A stretch of 64,000 nucleotides of DNA from Bimastos eiseni. Lineage: Eukaryota; Annelida; Clitellata; Crassiclitellata; Lumbricidae. Location of the stretch: assembly GCA_959347315.1 (NCBI GenBank), contig OY365811.1:37097206-37161205 (forward strand), in the 5' to 3' direction. Position numbers and translations under genes: made by a program. The notes beneath the pieces were generated by a model. The model made no database searches. It worked only from the letters and a program-made list of their open reading frames with translations, and was not told the origin of the DNA. Below are positions 1 through 13,800 of this stretch, piece by piece; positions within the stretch are counted from its first letter, which is position 1; every line of letters begins with the position of its first letter.

Positions 1-7
1 TGCCTAC

Positions 8-1419
8 CTTTGTTTCGGAGTCGCTTTCATTTCCATCACGCTTGCGTGACACGCGATTTCGTAGATCGTCTCGATCTCTGTCTCTGTCCCTGAAAGTCAA
101 ACTCACAAACATGAACGACAGATCGAACACTACGTTATAACATAGCATCACGTAACACAATATCACACTTCACATGCACGTCGTCCAACACCATAATCAC
201 TCACTAGGACCACTATAACATGGAACACATACACAAACATCATTGCATACACATTTCTATGTATATACATATATATATATATCCACAAAAAACACAGGGG
301 TCTTAGTGAGGCACTTAAAGTGTTGTATAAGAGTTAGATTAAAAAAAACTTTTGGACAAACAAGAGTCTAATAAGAGGGAAACTGAGAGTGGGGACAATG
401 CGTTTAGACTGACATGAGTACCAACAACCATTGTGGATTGCTTAGGTCGATCTGAAATCCGCATTTGACTCCATGGATGTGGTGGCACTCTGAGACTTAC
501 TCAGCAGTTGAAGTCTCCCAGCAAAAATTGTGTCAGCATTTCTAGTATAGATGTCTGTTAACATATGCAGTTATGCATGAACGAATAATGAAGGCTGCTA
601 GTAGGTTACAAAAACTGACCTTCTTGGAGCGACATGGGAATACTTGCACTTCGAACCATAATTACATGTACCATTCTTTGCAAAATCTAGGCAGATTTCT
701 TGTCTCTGAGAGCAGACCAACAACAGTTATTGATTCAATTTATAACTGGTAAAGTAAAACTCAACGATGAATAAACACTAAGAAAAACCAACATGTTGTC
801 AGACTGTTGAATCGGTATACTGAGCAAAACAAAAAGCGTTGACTGATTGTTTGATGACTGTTTTATTATTTAGGATTTCTGGCAATCCTAAAATGCAAAA
901 GCCTCAATTGAATCCTGGATTGCCCTTTACCAATGTCTATTTTTAGATGCTATTTCCAAATAAAATAATCACATGATCAGCTTAAAATTTATTTTACATG
1001 CACAATGAAAATACCTGTGCAAGGTCCATGAACAGAACTATGAAGAATAAATGACAAGGTCATTAATATGACCCTTACTTTCCCTATAGATCAATTAAGG
1101 TCTTATAAGCAAGTAAGTCATGCATTCATTGAACTGCTACATCCCAATCCATACATGTTGCTAATGGAAACCATCGAAAAGTCCAACTTTAACAAGACTA
1201 TAAACTCTTCTGGGTCTAACCAGTGTTTATGTCAGTTATCTTTAGTAATCAAAATTAAAAAAGATAAAGGAAATGTGAAATATAATTTTAACATACTTCT
1301 GATGAGCTGAAGGTGTGTGGGGCACCAAGTCGCTCAAACACACTTGGCTTAGACTTGACATTACTATCTGACGATGACTTCTCTACTGTGATGGTGCGCT
1401 TTGTCTTTGAACTGCTCAT
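8..1419 (-). CDS. ZC3H13: ZC3H13-like CCCH zinc-finger protein, 5' part (three coding exons, partial)
   Basis: Coding exons on the minus strand are 1419-1297 (start ATG at 1419), 705-620 and 89-8; phases 0, 2 and 0 join without a break and give 97 codons before the window ends. The first exon encodes a short Lys/Ser-rich start followed by PSVFERLG, the conserved N-terminal motif of ZC3H13. The second encodes a CCCH finger (C-x8-C-x5-C-x3-H, with CNYGSKCKYSH). The third begins an Arg/Asp repeat stretch (RDRDRDRDD), typical of the long charged body of this protein. Donors read GAA/gtatgt, AAG/gtcagt and AAG/gtaggc. ZC3H13 (fly Flacc) holds the WTAP-Virilizer-HAKAI part of the nuclear m6A RNA methyltransferase together; that role is family knowledge. 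The acceptor before the ATG exon is weak, so a 5' untranslated exon further right is assumed but not found. Confidence 0.83.
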
Positions 1420-2648
1420 GATATACCTGTCGGAGCCGTTAAAAGCAAGCACAGTAAGATAACAGCACAGAAATCATTTTGCTAAAAAACTTCTGTATAC
1501 TTCATCATACCTAAATACAACGAAGCAAAATTTAACTATATATGCTCGGCAGCAAATCCCAAGTGGTCATTGCAAGGATCGTTCGGCTCACCATGTATAC
1601 AATACGGCTGCCACAACGCCGATATACTTCGATTTAAAGTTGCTAAATGTCAACTCCAAAAACTGATAAAGGATAGTATTATGCATGAATAATTTGACTT
1701 GGCACGTATGAACTGCACCAGCAATGTTGTTTATACATAATTGGTCATAGGCAACGCAGATCACACATGCCTATTACTTATCCTATTACTTAGCACTTAT
1801 CCCAAACCAAACTCCTTATACGCTATGAGGTCACTTTCATGCAGCACTCAATCAGTCACTTTTTATACGTAACCAACTAAATTAATTACAATAAAGTTGC
1901 CACTAAAAGAAAACCGAGAACTTACTGCTAATTTGAGAGGAAACGTTTACAACAATGCCGACATTTGCAATCATAGAATTAATCAGGATCAGCGCAGTAA
2001 GTATCACGTGATAATATAAAACAATATCATGGAGCGCCTGTCCTCTAATGCTTATTGAGTTTAAATGACCTCAGTCCCGTAGCCAGATGCAAAATCTAAA
2101 CGAGACAAAACCTTACTATCCCATTCATGTACTCTGTTCGTCCGTCCTTTTTGTTTCCATATCCGTCTCTCCTCCAATAGAATATGCTATATAAAACGGT
2201 AAAATAAATAAAAATGGCCTCTAGTTTAAAACATTTCCACGGCAGTTAGTCGGTCCGGTCCGGTCGCGCATGTTAGCTGGAAAGAGATAAGAATAGTTTA
2301 GCTTGGGAGTTATATTAACCGTGAAAATTCGGATAAATCAGTGTGGACGGTACAAGACAAAGTCACAAATGTTGTTTATGTGATAACGCATGCTGGCATC
2401 GCCAGCCTCCCAAGAATAATACGTATACGGATTGTAAAGTTTCGGGCGGCGAAATCGAACGCCCAAAGCGTTAGAAATGAGTCTTTCTCAAACTTAACAA
2501 AGGCATTTGAAGTTTTAACAGTTTTAAGGGCTGGCAATGTGACTAGTTAGAATTAGCAATCCGCTGTTGTGTCTTTGCACTGTTATTTAAAAGCTCAATA
2601 ATGTTGTACAATAATATTTCTTCACCACAGGGCTTAGAACTTAAATTA

Positions 2649-2789
2649 GACTCACGCGCGTACCGCCCAATAAGCCGATCAACAGACCCACGTGCCTACC
2701 GCCCAATAAACCGATCAACAGACTCACGACGCCATGAGTACACCGCCCAATCAACAGACCCACGTGCGCACAGCCCAACAGAGGCATTT
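2649..2789. repeat. 36-bp tandem repeat, about 3.7 copies
   Basis: Units begin gactcac/gacccac and end gatcaaca or caatcaaca. Each is 36 bp, the last partial, with several substitutions between copies. Because 36 is a multiple of three, an open frame at 2601-2828 reads it as a 12-residue repeat of the type D-P-R-A-Y-R-P-I-x-R-S-T. No gene can be tied to that frame. Confidence 0.7.
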
Positions 2790-3079
2790 TCAAACAGAGG
2801 ACAAGGACCGCTAACTACAGCTTCATAGGGTATCCTATCAAATCTAAGAATAGGTATGGGGCGACTGCAAAAGGGCGACCATTAAAAGGATATAGTACGG
2901 TACATACATATATTTATTTGTATATTGTTATGTACTGTACACCCCGAATCGTTTCGTAGCACACCCTACTCACCCTAAGCCTAGTTTAGTTTCTTGGAGC
3001 TTGAAGAATTGTTTCTACTTCTGGCGGCGACAATAACAATAATAATGATGATAAATATCTTGAAGCAGTTTGACATGTG

Positions 3080-3155
3080 ATCGTATTGTGACCTCCGAAC
3101 TTCTAAAGTGCAAGTGGAAAGACAAGCACATTGCACCAGCTTATTCGCGAGCGTT
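3080..3155 (-). repeat. 5'-truncated LINE 3' tail (ATTACG-type)
   Basis: Reverse complement of the recurring 3' tail of a LINE family: ...gagcgc-TGAATAAGCTGGTGC...CTTTAGAAATTTGGAGATTACGATTACGA. Only the tail is present. The same sequence ends the longer LINE relic at 53475-53830, which identifies what it is. Confidence 0.5.
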
Positions 3156-3978
3156 GAATCAGAGGTGTTAACCAGTAGATTGTCCAGAGGATCCGGTTTC
3201 CAGAGAGGCCATTCAATATCGGCCATCAATTCGTGCCCTCCAGACTTGATTCCTCGCGTACTGTGTTACCGACGTCTCAGAGGCCATTAGATTGATGTCG
3301 GTTTTGAATTTATATTTTTTGCGTCTTCATTAAGTACTGCGCTAGAGAAGTTGAAGATTTGCAATGTTTGGATGAATGATCCCTAACGGCAATATGCAAT
3401 AAAATCCTTGTGGAAATGAAATGCGTGTATTTCGTGATCGTGTAAACTCCTCAAAATGGCGTGAATGAAACAGATATTTTGAGACTTTTCATGGGAGGCA
3501 ATGTACACCTTAGGCTACCGTTGCCATTTTCTAAAGTGCAATGGCTTCAAAGTGTAGAAACATCTGGGATACTCTGCGCGGCGATGTCGCTACCACATGC
3601 AGCCCTACTCACAGGTGAGTCACCCAAATGAAATCCAGTATTCTGATGTATAGGCATACGTAAATACCAGTGACACTCAAAATGCTGTAGATTGTAAAAT
3701 TCCTTGCTGACATTCTGAAATTGCCACGCTTTTATTTCTTGCGATGTTTGGATTTCACTATGCACTGCAGCAGTCTTTAGGCCTATAGGTTGGTTTGACA
3801 AGATTTAAAGCCTCTAGTTTGAATGAAATGCAACATTGTTACAAGGCTTTTGAATATCGGCACAATAACCTTTGAATATCGATGCAGGACCATTAAATAT
3901 CGACAGGTGGTCACTGATCCATGTACTGATTCATCTTGATTGGACCTGCCACCAAGTGACCATTGATTCGTGTACAAT

Positions 3979-4807
3979 TAGGGATGTCAGGCGATAACCG
4001 GAATTCCGGTTATTGGTTTTGAAAACGATAATCTGTTAATGTCATTTGCAAATCGATAATCGATTTTTTTCGCCTTATTGTTTATCTCACCTGTCCCGGA
4101 TTAGTTCCCATGGGAATTGGCTCAAGTCGGTCAACTTCAAAGGTACAGACGTGGCTAAGTGAAATATTTTTGGCTGCGTCTTCCAACAGGGTAATAGCTG
4201 TGATAATGGAGAGTCATCTTGTCCAGACAGGCCTAGCGGGGAATGAGAGCTAGGGGAAGGGTAAGCTGATGTGACGAGGATAGACAGAAGAGGAAGAGGA
4301 TAGACATAAGTCAGTTCCAAGGCACCAGAATTTGATCAGTATCGGGGGAGACCTCACAGGCGAGAGAGGAAGTGGATGAAGCGACCTCTGGTAGGTTTTT
4401 TTCCAATGGACAGTGAACTCAGCATGTGACCCACTAGCGGCCAGTGCAGAACCACAGCAGCAAGCTTCAAAGCACGTGGAGAGAGTGTGACAGCCGAGTG
4501 CTGTAGGAGAATGTTTGTCCCAGATTACATCACAATGTGACTTGAACAATTCGGTACCGAGTGTTTACGCTGCATTGCGATGCGTCACCTTGTGCTGTCA
4601 TTTCTTGGAAATCTAGCGACCGCCATGACCAATCCTCTCCATTTTTTTCTTTGCGATTGGTAATACATAAAATAACATGCATGGTTGTAACATGTTACAA
4701 TTTACAATATTTTTCTAAAATAGCAATAAAAATCGATAATCGGTTTTAAATCGGTTTTTTTAAGTCCAATAATCGGTTTGCCCCAAAAACTGATAGTAGT
4801 AACCCTA
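3979..4807. mobile_element. Non-autonomous hAT-like DNA transposon (829 bp)
   Basis: The left end reads TAGGGATGTC and the right end, reversed, TAGGGTTACT; both are followed by related ATAACCGG/CGATTATTGG sequence. The flanking 8-mers tgtacaat and tacacaat match at 6 of 8 positions, the size of a hAT target duplication. The left arm holds the perfect palindrome AACCGGAATTCCGGTT, and both arms are rich in tatcgat/aatcggt motifs. Open frames inside show no intact transposase. It lies just upstream of the first recognised exon of the BCOR-like gene. Confidence 0.5.
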
Positions 4808-4882
4808 TACACAATGTACATGTATAAATGCTTCTTTGCACAAGCAAAGCGAAATGTATTTCGTTGTCTGTGAACATTTCAG

Positions 4883-7800
4883 TTGCCATCCGGATGCTGT
4901 CGGTGCAGGACCCTCCAGGTGCCAGACTGAGCTGCGTACAATGGCAGGCAACTCTTTCAGGAGGAATTGTGATGTGAGAGTAAGCACGAGTTTTATCTTT
5001 ATATGATGATTAAAATTAATTGTGGCCTGATTTTAAATCAGTAACTTATAACTTGTCTGTATCACAGCAAAATATATGAAACTTGTGTACATGAGAACGT
5101 TATAAAGGTTAATTACTGTTTAAATTAGTGTTTTATCAACTTACCTTGGTTGGTATGTTGACTGGTGGTTATTGGTTAAGGAAAGAAGTTAAAGGCAACA
5201 TGCTCGGTAATAACTATTCAAAAGCTTGGTCTTGGAAGATTTTTTGCTGAAGACTACTTTAATTTGATTATGTCCTCATTGCAAATTTCAGAAATGCAAT
5301 CTTGATTATTGTCTTTCTATCTGTTGTTAGCACCAAATTAAGTTTCGTGTAAAATTCAGACCAATGGTTACAATGTATTTGATAAGTGTAAGTCTTTACC
5401 CATTGCACACCCACACTGGAGAAGGAAAGTTCTTGTAATCATGCCTTTTTGAAGCTGCATCAAATTCAGCTTATTGTCAACATATAGAACAGCTTCACGT
5501 CATTTCCAACTCAGTTTCCAACGCTGACTAACATTATTGTGGGTTCATGTTGTGGCAAATGGCATTCAATCTAAACATTTGTATAGCACCTTTTCTAGAT
5601 ATTTACTTAGAGGCACTCCCTAGCCCAACCCGGTAGAAGGCAGCCAATTTCAAGTGTTAACAGAAACTAGGCCTCTAGTATCGCCAAGTCATGTTGGTGT
5701 TAAAATCCTGTGGTTTCATTCTATTAATATTAAATTAAACTTATTGTTATTAGAAGGATGATTGGCATTAATTGAATTTGTTATGTTTTCAGAGAGGAAA
5801 GACTGATCAGAAGTGTCGGAATGATGCTTCAAAGACTTCTGAGCTATCTTGTTTTTCACTAAATACTGGTTCTGCTCTACTTGAAACTGCGTGCCTTCGT
5901 CATAGAAACGGAAAGTCATTCACTGTTAACTTGACTGCTTCAAATGCTGCAAAAACTGTTGCTGTGCCGCACTCGGTTTCCACCAACTTTTCAAAGACTC
6001 CTTTGCGTGCGAGCAGGTATGCCACGTGCAACAAGGGTGGCGACAGTTCTGCTCAGAACTCAAAATTTACTGAACATCGCAGAGACACTAGTGTCACAGC
6101 GATTGCATCTGTAAGTAAGAAAACAATCAGTGTACAAGAATATCTTTCCAAGAATCGATCGAAGACTTTTCAGAAGCGAGCATTAGAGTTTTCCGGTGAG
6201 AAGAATTCACATTCTGAGCCTTCGAGTCTCTTAACGGCTTCGTCAGCTTACTCGGCATATGCTGCGACTGTGCGGGAGACTAGAAGACAGTCTGGCGCAT
6301 GTAATGGGTCAGACTTGCGTAAAGCAAAATGCAATCAGATTAAGTCTCGAAGAGGAGTTACCGAGTTTTTATCAGAAAACCGCGTCTCAGATTTCGGTTC
6401 TGTTGGTGCGGATCTGGAACGCGACGTTGACAAGGCGACGGATGCGCTTTCGATCTTCGACCATTTACCCGTTACAGACGTAGTCTTGGGCACTGCCCAA
6501 AGCGAGCAGTGTACAGCCGAGACCAAGCCTAAGCAAACAACAATGAGAAATGACCATGACACGAATTCTGCGACAGATGACAATTCGCCGACCGATGTGA
6601 CGCATCGGCTTAGTCAGAATGCGACTGTTCTAGGGAGTGGTGATTTGTTGAACAATTTCAAATGTCTGTCACCGGATGTTGAAATGGAGAGCCTGAGCGA
6701 TGCAGGGGAAATCCCGCTGTTCAGTTCTCCTTTCGATGCGCTGACAGTGAACTATAACTACAACGTCGATTCTAGTTTTTTGGTGTGTCGTGGGTCTATG
6801 CTGGCGAAAATGTCTCATTCTGAGGATGTACGTTCAGACGTCCGTGATCTCGTTTCTGCTGCAAACTGTTCGAATATTTCGTTGAGCCACATATCGCGTA
6901 CATCTATTTCGGACGATTTTGAAAGCGAGTCGAATAGCTATGTGACAGGCGAAGTAACTCTGGCAAAAAAGCTGGGCTATTCTGAAGGAACATTTGAGAG
7001 GGATGCGAATGATGGTACGAATTTAAAGGGCGGCAAAGGTGCCTGCGGTGATGCAAAAGTAGGTGCTTATGTGGTGATGCTGGGTGATGATGCCTACAGT
7101 AAACTGCAATATTTCTACACTTCCAGTAGGAACTCTGACAACTTGTCGTATTCTGTGAGTAAATCCGATTCGGAGGCACTTCCTGATTGCTGTGACGAGG
7201 GTTTTGTCGAATCTCCAATGACTACAGACGACACAATGGAACCCACAAACGATGTGGACGCCGACAGGATTTTACAGATGTCAACAATGGTTTCAGACAG
7301 CAGTTTATATCAATCAGCAGATATGCTCACTAATGCTTTACTTGAAACAGATGTTGTACAGAAAACGAATGTCAGACGAAGATCTGACATGGATGGACCG
7401 ATCGAACCATTTAAAAGTAAATTTTGCGCCCATGGCTCTTCAAAGGGTGATCATGAATCCGGAGAAGAGAATCCATCGATCGAGAGTGAGAATGTCAAAT
7501 TATGCGCTAACAATGTCTTCATGGAAATTAACCAGTCTAGTTCTGCAGCCACAAACAGAGATGTGACAGAGGGTTTACACCCGTCAATGAGCGTGATAGA
7601 CAGGTCACGTGTTTCAGTTAAGAATTTGGACGATTCCTACGTTGTACGGGAACGCTGTGGTTCTTTCGAAAGTAAAAAAATGGATGATAGTCTTTCGTCA
7701 GATTTTAAGAGTAATTATGTTCTTGTAAGAGGCAGCGAATGTGATGGAAGCCGTTCAAGTGGTGAAAGCTCTTGTGGAGACAAGTCTTCTGATATTTTTT

Positions 7801-10800
7801 CTGAAATAAGTAAAGGCAGATCAGAGGAGGAGCTAGCAGCAGATTGCAAAACTGAAGGCTTTGGCGATTTTGCTAATGAAAGCAGGAAAAAGACGTCAAG
7901 GCGGCCTAGGATGTTGAATGAGATTGCCAACACTGTGGGCTTCATCGCCGATAAAAGACAGAACCAGCCCAGTGACAGTCTCTTCATCGATTCAAAACTC
8001 CTCACTAGAGAAGAACGAGTTCTTCAGGTTTGTGCCAAGAAAGTTTAATCATTCCATAGTTTAGTTCAGACCCTGTTTTGTATTTGCCCATTCAATCAGG
8101 GATTTATTTAAGACCTTCCTAGAGACCTGTGCTCTCAGCCCCGCCTTACCAGATCAAAGCCAGTTTTCAAGCTTTTGTGGAAAGTGCCTGGAGAATTTTT
8201 GGATAAGACCAGACATATATCCTCTAGAGGTGGCATTGTAAACAAGGTGCTACAGAGGTTCAGTATTAGATTATTTAAAGTAATTGATTATTACAGTGTT
8301 TCCCAAACTGTGTTCCGCAGAACCCTAGGGTTCCATGAGACAAAGACAAAGGTTCCGTGGAAAACGTTTAGTGTGAACAAAGGAATGCTTTTTGCCTGAC
8401 ATTTGTGTATTGCTTTATATGAAAGAGAATTCATATGTCATTGTCATCGATAGGATTTTATGTTAGTGTTAATCTAAATTTAGGCCTAAACCTATAATTG
8501 TCTGCATTCTCAAGCATTTGTACCTACAACATACTATGTTTAGTTCTGGACATGAGTTCCACCGAAAAAATTTTAGATCAAAAGGGTTCCTCGGCCAAAA
8601 TAGATTGAGAAGCACGGGGTTATTATATGCCTCTTGGTTTGCTTATCTTCAGTAACCTGTCTCAGAGACCTTGGGGTCGTACACAAAGGATGCACACGAA
8701 TAAGGAGAGAGAGTCGGAGGTAATCCAGATGCGGACAAGAGGGTGTTACGACCAATGTGGACTTCCACATCCAAATTTCCATGAAGTCTGTGCCTGCAAA
8801 CCTGACTTCATAATCTAACTGGATTTTATATTTATGCCGTACTATGGGATAACTTGCAGTGTTAGATGAGATGACAAGGTAGGAAAATTGCAAGCCACCC
8901 TCCCTTGTATGCCAAGACTAAGAAAACGACGTCGCTAACATTTCGTGCCTGTGACTGCTTTTCTGGATAGCTTAACTCTTAACGTTGAGTTGCATGGGTT
9001 TCCATGTCACTTTTAGTGCATTCTTGTGATTAAGACGTTGTGGGACTGTTTTTCTTACTTTGGTTTTGAGCTGATGACATTATGGACCTTTGAGCACAGT
9101 GAGCAATTACTACGGTACTGGCAAGGATTGTGGGTGATTTTACTTTATACGTTCTTCTTAGATGGTTCATATGCAGATGACGAAGATGGAAGTGAAAGAG
9201 GAACTGACGAAACTGAAGAAGATTAAAAGTGTCTCAGAAACAATGGACCAGGTAATATAGTGATTAACAATGAAATGATGCCTGATTGTAATTAGAAATG
9301 AACAAACCAATGTCCTGATTTTTTTAGCACTGCTGATTGTTCACTTGACATTTGTGAATCCTAAAATTTATGTTATCGCTTTGTCACCATTGTTATTATA
9401 ACTATTATTATTGTTTGTTATTATAAATATTTAGTATTTGTTCTTATTTATTATTATTACTATTATATGGTGATTATTATTATTATTATTGTGATTATTA
9501 TTATTATTGTGACAGTCTAGTAATCAGGTAGTTAGTCCATCGTTGTTATTGACGGCAACTTTAATAGCTTCTGTGTCGAGTGCGCTAGGCAAGAATTGAT
9601 TGATGATGCTCCAATATCAGTGAACATCCTGATCAGACCTAGAGACAGCCTTCTGTTGATAATTATCAGTTTGAAAGAGAGGAGAAACAAATACAGGGCA
9701 CTATAGTGGGTGACACTATTTACTTGTCTTTAATAGCAAGATTCTCAACACAATGAGTTGGGGAATCGTAGTTGGAACCACCTTATAATGAGACTGTTAC
9801 AACGATGTTATTTTCTGTGGCCAAACTTATTTGGGGACAGTAGGCCACACCATCGGCCACGCAAGTGCACATCTGCCACACATTTGAGCTAATGCTCTAA
9901 TCATGTTGTATCAGAATTCATGTTGTAATGAAGCATGATTATAATGAATCTCAGGTCAGGCATAGATTGTATTGGAAGAGAGTTTCAAAGGATTTTTTCT
10001 AAGGTTGGGCTCATTAGCAGTAAGCTACCTTTGACAAATTGGTAGATTGGAAATTGAAGTCTTGTAGAACTGCAGTTAACTGGATGTATAGCCTAAAACT
10101 TTGCTGCTTGTGTTTATGTGATATTATTATTGAATAATTGTATGTCTGTAGGATAACAAGAGCGAATGTGGAGAACATGTGTCAGGTAAGACTGCTGGAT
10201 GATCAATTGTCTGTGTGTTTAACATTTGCTGTTTCAAGACAATACAGTAATTATCTAATTAGGAAATTGTATAAAGACCAACAAAAGTCCTGAGGAATTA
10301 TTATTGTTCTTACAGCTACAATAATGTTTTTCTTGTACCGTGTACAAAGTGTGATAATGACGATTGTAATAATAGTACTCAAAGTCATAAATTAATAGTC
10401 AATAAATTTGTAATAATTGTTTTGATCATGTAAAAAAATTTTTATTGGCTATTAATTGTAATTCTTTTGCTTTCTATGTTAGTGATTAAAAGGGTGGTAT
10501 AAAATAAATACATATGCATTTCAATATATATGTTATGTTCTGTGATAGCTCGTCGTTTTCCAATAACCCGTTCCCACCAAATTCCGCGTTGCATTAAGGC
10601 CAGAGTGGGGCGAGCGTTGAAGCCCCACCGGCTTTTCGGTCAACGCCGAGCGGTGAGCAGCAAGACTATCCGACAGAATGTCTGGTCGTCCAGGGCCATC
10701 AGATTTGCCGAACTGCGGGGCACAGCGATGTTCATGAAGGGAGCTAAACAGTCTTGGAGCAAGAAAAGGAAATCAGCTATGTCAACCACACCTGGAACAT

Positions 10801-13800
10801 CGCATTTCCACGTTCGGGGCTATCCGAATGGCACTGAATCATGGTGTCGTGGAAGACTGAGGTCGCCGATCGATTACAAAGTAGCAGGATCAAAATTCTC
10901 TGCTAGTCGAGCGCTTATGTCTAGGGCTTTCACGTCGGATGGCCGACCGCTGTCTACTTGGGATTTGGATTCTGCACCAAAACGAACGAACAGCTGCTCA
11001 GATGAGGTGTGTAGCTTCTGAATACGGGACAGATGGTCGTTTCATTGTATCTGGAAGAACAGACATTTTGTTGTTGAACTTAATTTATATTTTTGCTAAT
11101 CATAATACATTCACGCATACGTACTTTCGTTCATGCATACATACAGCGATGGCATACATACATTGCTTACATACATTTCATACATGCATTGCATATATAT
11201 CGATGCATTTATGAGGATGCTTGATAGAAGTGTAGATTTATATATGTATTTTGTGTTTTTGCATATTACCTTGCATCGATGATAAAGATTGAGACTGTCT
11301 CTAAGAATGTTCAACCGTTCTCCTCCAACACTGAATGCAGTCACACTCTTTCCACTCCTGTTGTGCCATTGGAAGTCAAGCGTCTGATAACTTGTCACAA
11401 TACGGGAGAAACTGTCTTACACAAGGCCGCACGACTCGGATATCCAGTGAGTGTCTCGCTTGCTTACCTACTGTTTTAATATCGTAAATTGATTTGTGTT
11501 ATTCAGTGTTCTTGGAAGTATTCAGGATTTGTGGTTGTATTAAGTTTTTATTCTTGTATTCTACGTATAATGAAACATGGAATTAATTTTGGATAGCAGC
11601 ATGAGTCAGTAAATCAGTTATGCTGAATAAGTTCTGGCAGTTTTGCAAAGTATACGATTGAGCTCAAGTCAAGTTTATTGAGCTAATTCGAGAAAATAAG
11701 TGGAAGAAGGTATTCATAGAGCAAAAGCATTCTAATAATTAATTTTCAAATTTTTGTATTATTATTATTATCATTAATATTATTGGCATTGCTCAGAGAG
11801 TGATAGCAATGTCTTGGAGAGCCAAATGGCATTCCTCTGATGCCTGGCCCTTGACCAGCCTCCCATCCTTTGGATGCTTGGAAATTATTTTGGACGGGTA
11901 TAAATAATTCTTGGATGTGATTGGACATGTTGCCAAAGGAAGCACTGTTCATCATTGTTGATAAATAGTGTTTGTTAAATGTGATAGATACGTTTGTTGC
12001 ATGTAAAACAAAACTTATAAATGTGATCAAAACCCATATAGGGCATTCAGTGTAGGGTAGAGACATTGCTTTTAGTATTTACATTGTATATAATTGATCT
12101 TGAGTGTGGATCTTGATGCTGGCTACTTTCCTTCTCTTCAGGACATTGTTCTCTGGTGTTGCCAGTCGCGGTACATCGACATTGACACCACAGATAATGC
12201 TGGATACACTCCACTGCACGAGAGCTGTATCGGATCAGAGGTGTCCATTGCAAGATACCTTCTTCATTACGGAGCGAACATCAACATTGCGTCCGGTGTC
12301 GATGGTCGAAGGTAGGTGTCGCTTTATGGCAAGATTTTTGCTTAGTTGATGTAATTGTGTGTAAGGTTTGTTAGAGCACGGTATGGTTAAGTTTGGTAAA
12401 AAAATTAAGTGCACTACTGTAAGTAGTATAGTAATTGCAGTTTAACGACACTGTGTAACAACAAAGATCATAAGCGTTGCCCTCCTTTTTTGTTCTGGCT
12501 TGGGACTGGCACTGTCAGGGTGCGAACAGTGGTGGCATTAGATACTGTAAGTAATTGTAATCTTTAATACTCCACTTGCAGGTGCGCAATGGAATATACA
12601 GCAGGAAGCAATTATTATAATAATATAGAAGTAACAATAGGTAATCATAGGTAGTTACAAATCTAAAATAGTTGAGTTGATGATTACATGAATGAAATTA
12701 TAGTGTCACAAGTCAAAGTCCTACTGATGAATGTCAATGAACAACAGTGTGGTATTTATCTCTTGTATAAATTTAAGTGGATGACTGTTACACAGGGGGT
12801 TGCAATGCATGCAAAAAGTAGGGTATGATGGAAGGCATGACATTGTATGTTAAGTATTGTATGGTAAGGTTTTGTAGTTAGGTGTGTTAATACGAAGCTT
12901 AGATATCTTGGTGAAAAAATGCACTACATAAATGTTCAGATGCATACATAGAGGCTGTGTGGTCACTGCTGAACTGAAAGCAAATACAGCAATATATGAG
13001 ATGACTTGAGATAGAACCAAGTAGAAATCAGAGCTCAATTGAGGAGAAGAAGAATTTGAAAAATAAATTTATTGAGAAGAAGTAGAATAAAAAGGTGAGT
13101 GGTCCCATACAGTTGCGCTGAGGCAGCCACGGGTATAAAGTGGCAGAAACTTCATTTTCTTTACCTTGGCATGTTAGGGTGGATGACTAAGCCACTCCTT
13201 CTTCGTCTCATCTTCCCACCAACAATTTTTATTCAGTATTCTCATCGTCACAATTGACTGTCTAGCATGCTGACTGCATCTGTACTTTCGCACTGTTTTT
13301 GAACTGATTTTCCTATATGAACTTCTAATCTGCATATTTGCGATTAAGGCCAATTCACGAAGCGGTCGACAGCGATAGCCTGGAGATGGTGCGGCTGCTT
13401 CTGTCTGCTGGAGCAGACATAAACCTCACGACTTACTCCGGACAGACTGTGCAGGATATCGCAAAATCACCAAAAATGAAAGATTTCCTCAAAGGTTTGA
13501 GCGCATGTATTGTTATTTGCGTTTAACATGTAGCTACCAATTTGCCATTGAATTATATTTATGCTTTTTGTGCATTATTTGGTGCTGTGATATGGCTGGA
13601 AATTTCTTGTTCAGAACCTTTTTGAGTGACCGGCTGTACTGATGAGGTCATTGTTGTCCAAGACTTTCAAAAGATTTTTTGTCACTTCTTGTTTCCAGTC
13701 ATTGCTATCGTGAAGTATCTTTGTGCATGGTGAAGTATTTATCTTAACTTATCTTGCCACTTTGTGATGGAGGTAAATAGGTTATGAGGGGAAGGTAACA

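Larger units (their letters stand above)
1420..3978. other. Intergenic region between divergent ZC3H13-like and BCOR-like genes
   Basis: This 2.6 kb stretch should hold the 5' untranslated exons and promoters of both flanking genes. I see no clear coding exon. It contains a 36-bp tandem repeat (2649-2789) and a minus-strand LINE 3' tail (about 3080-3155). Short open frames at 2341-2550 and 2601-2828 have no recognisable homology. Confidence 0.5.
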
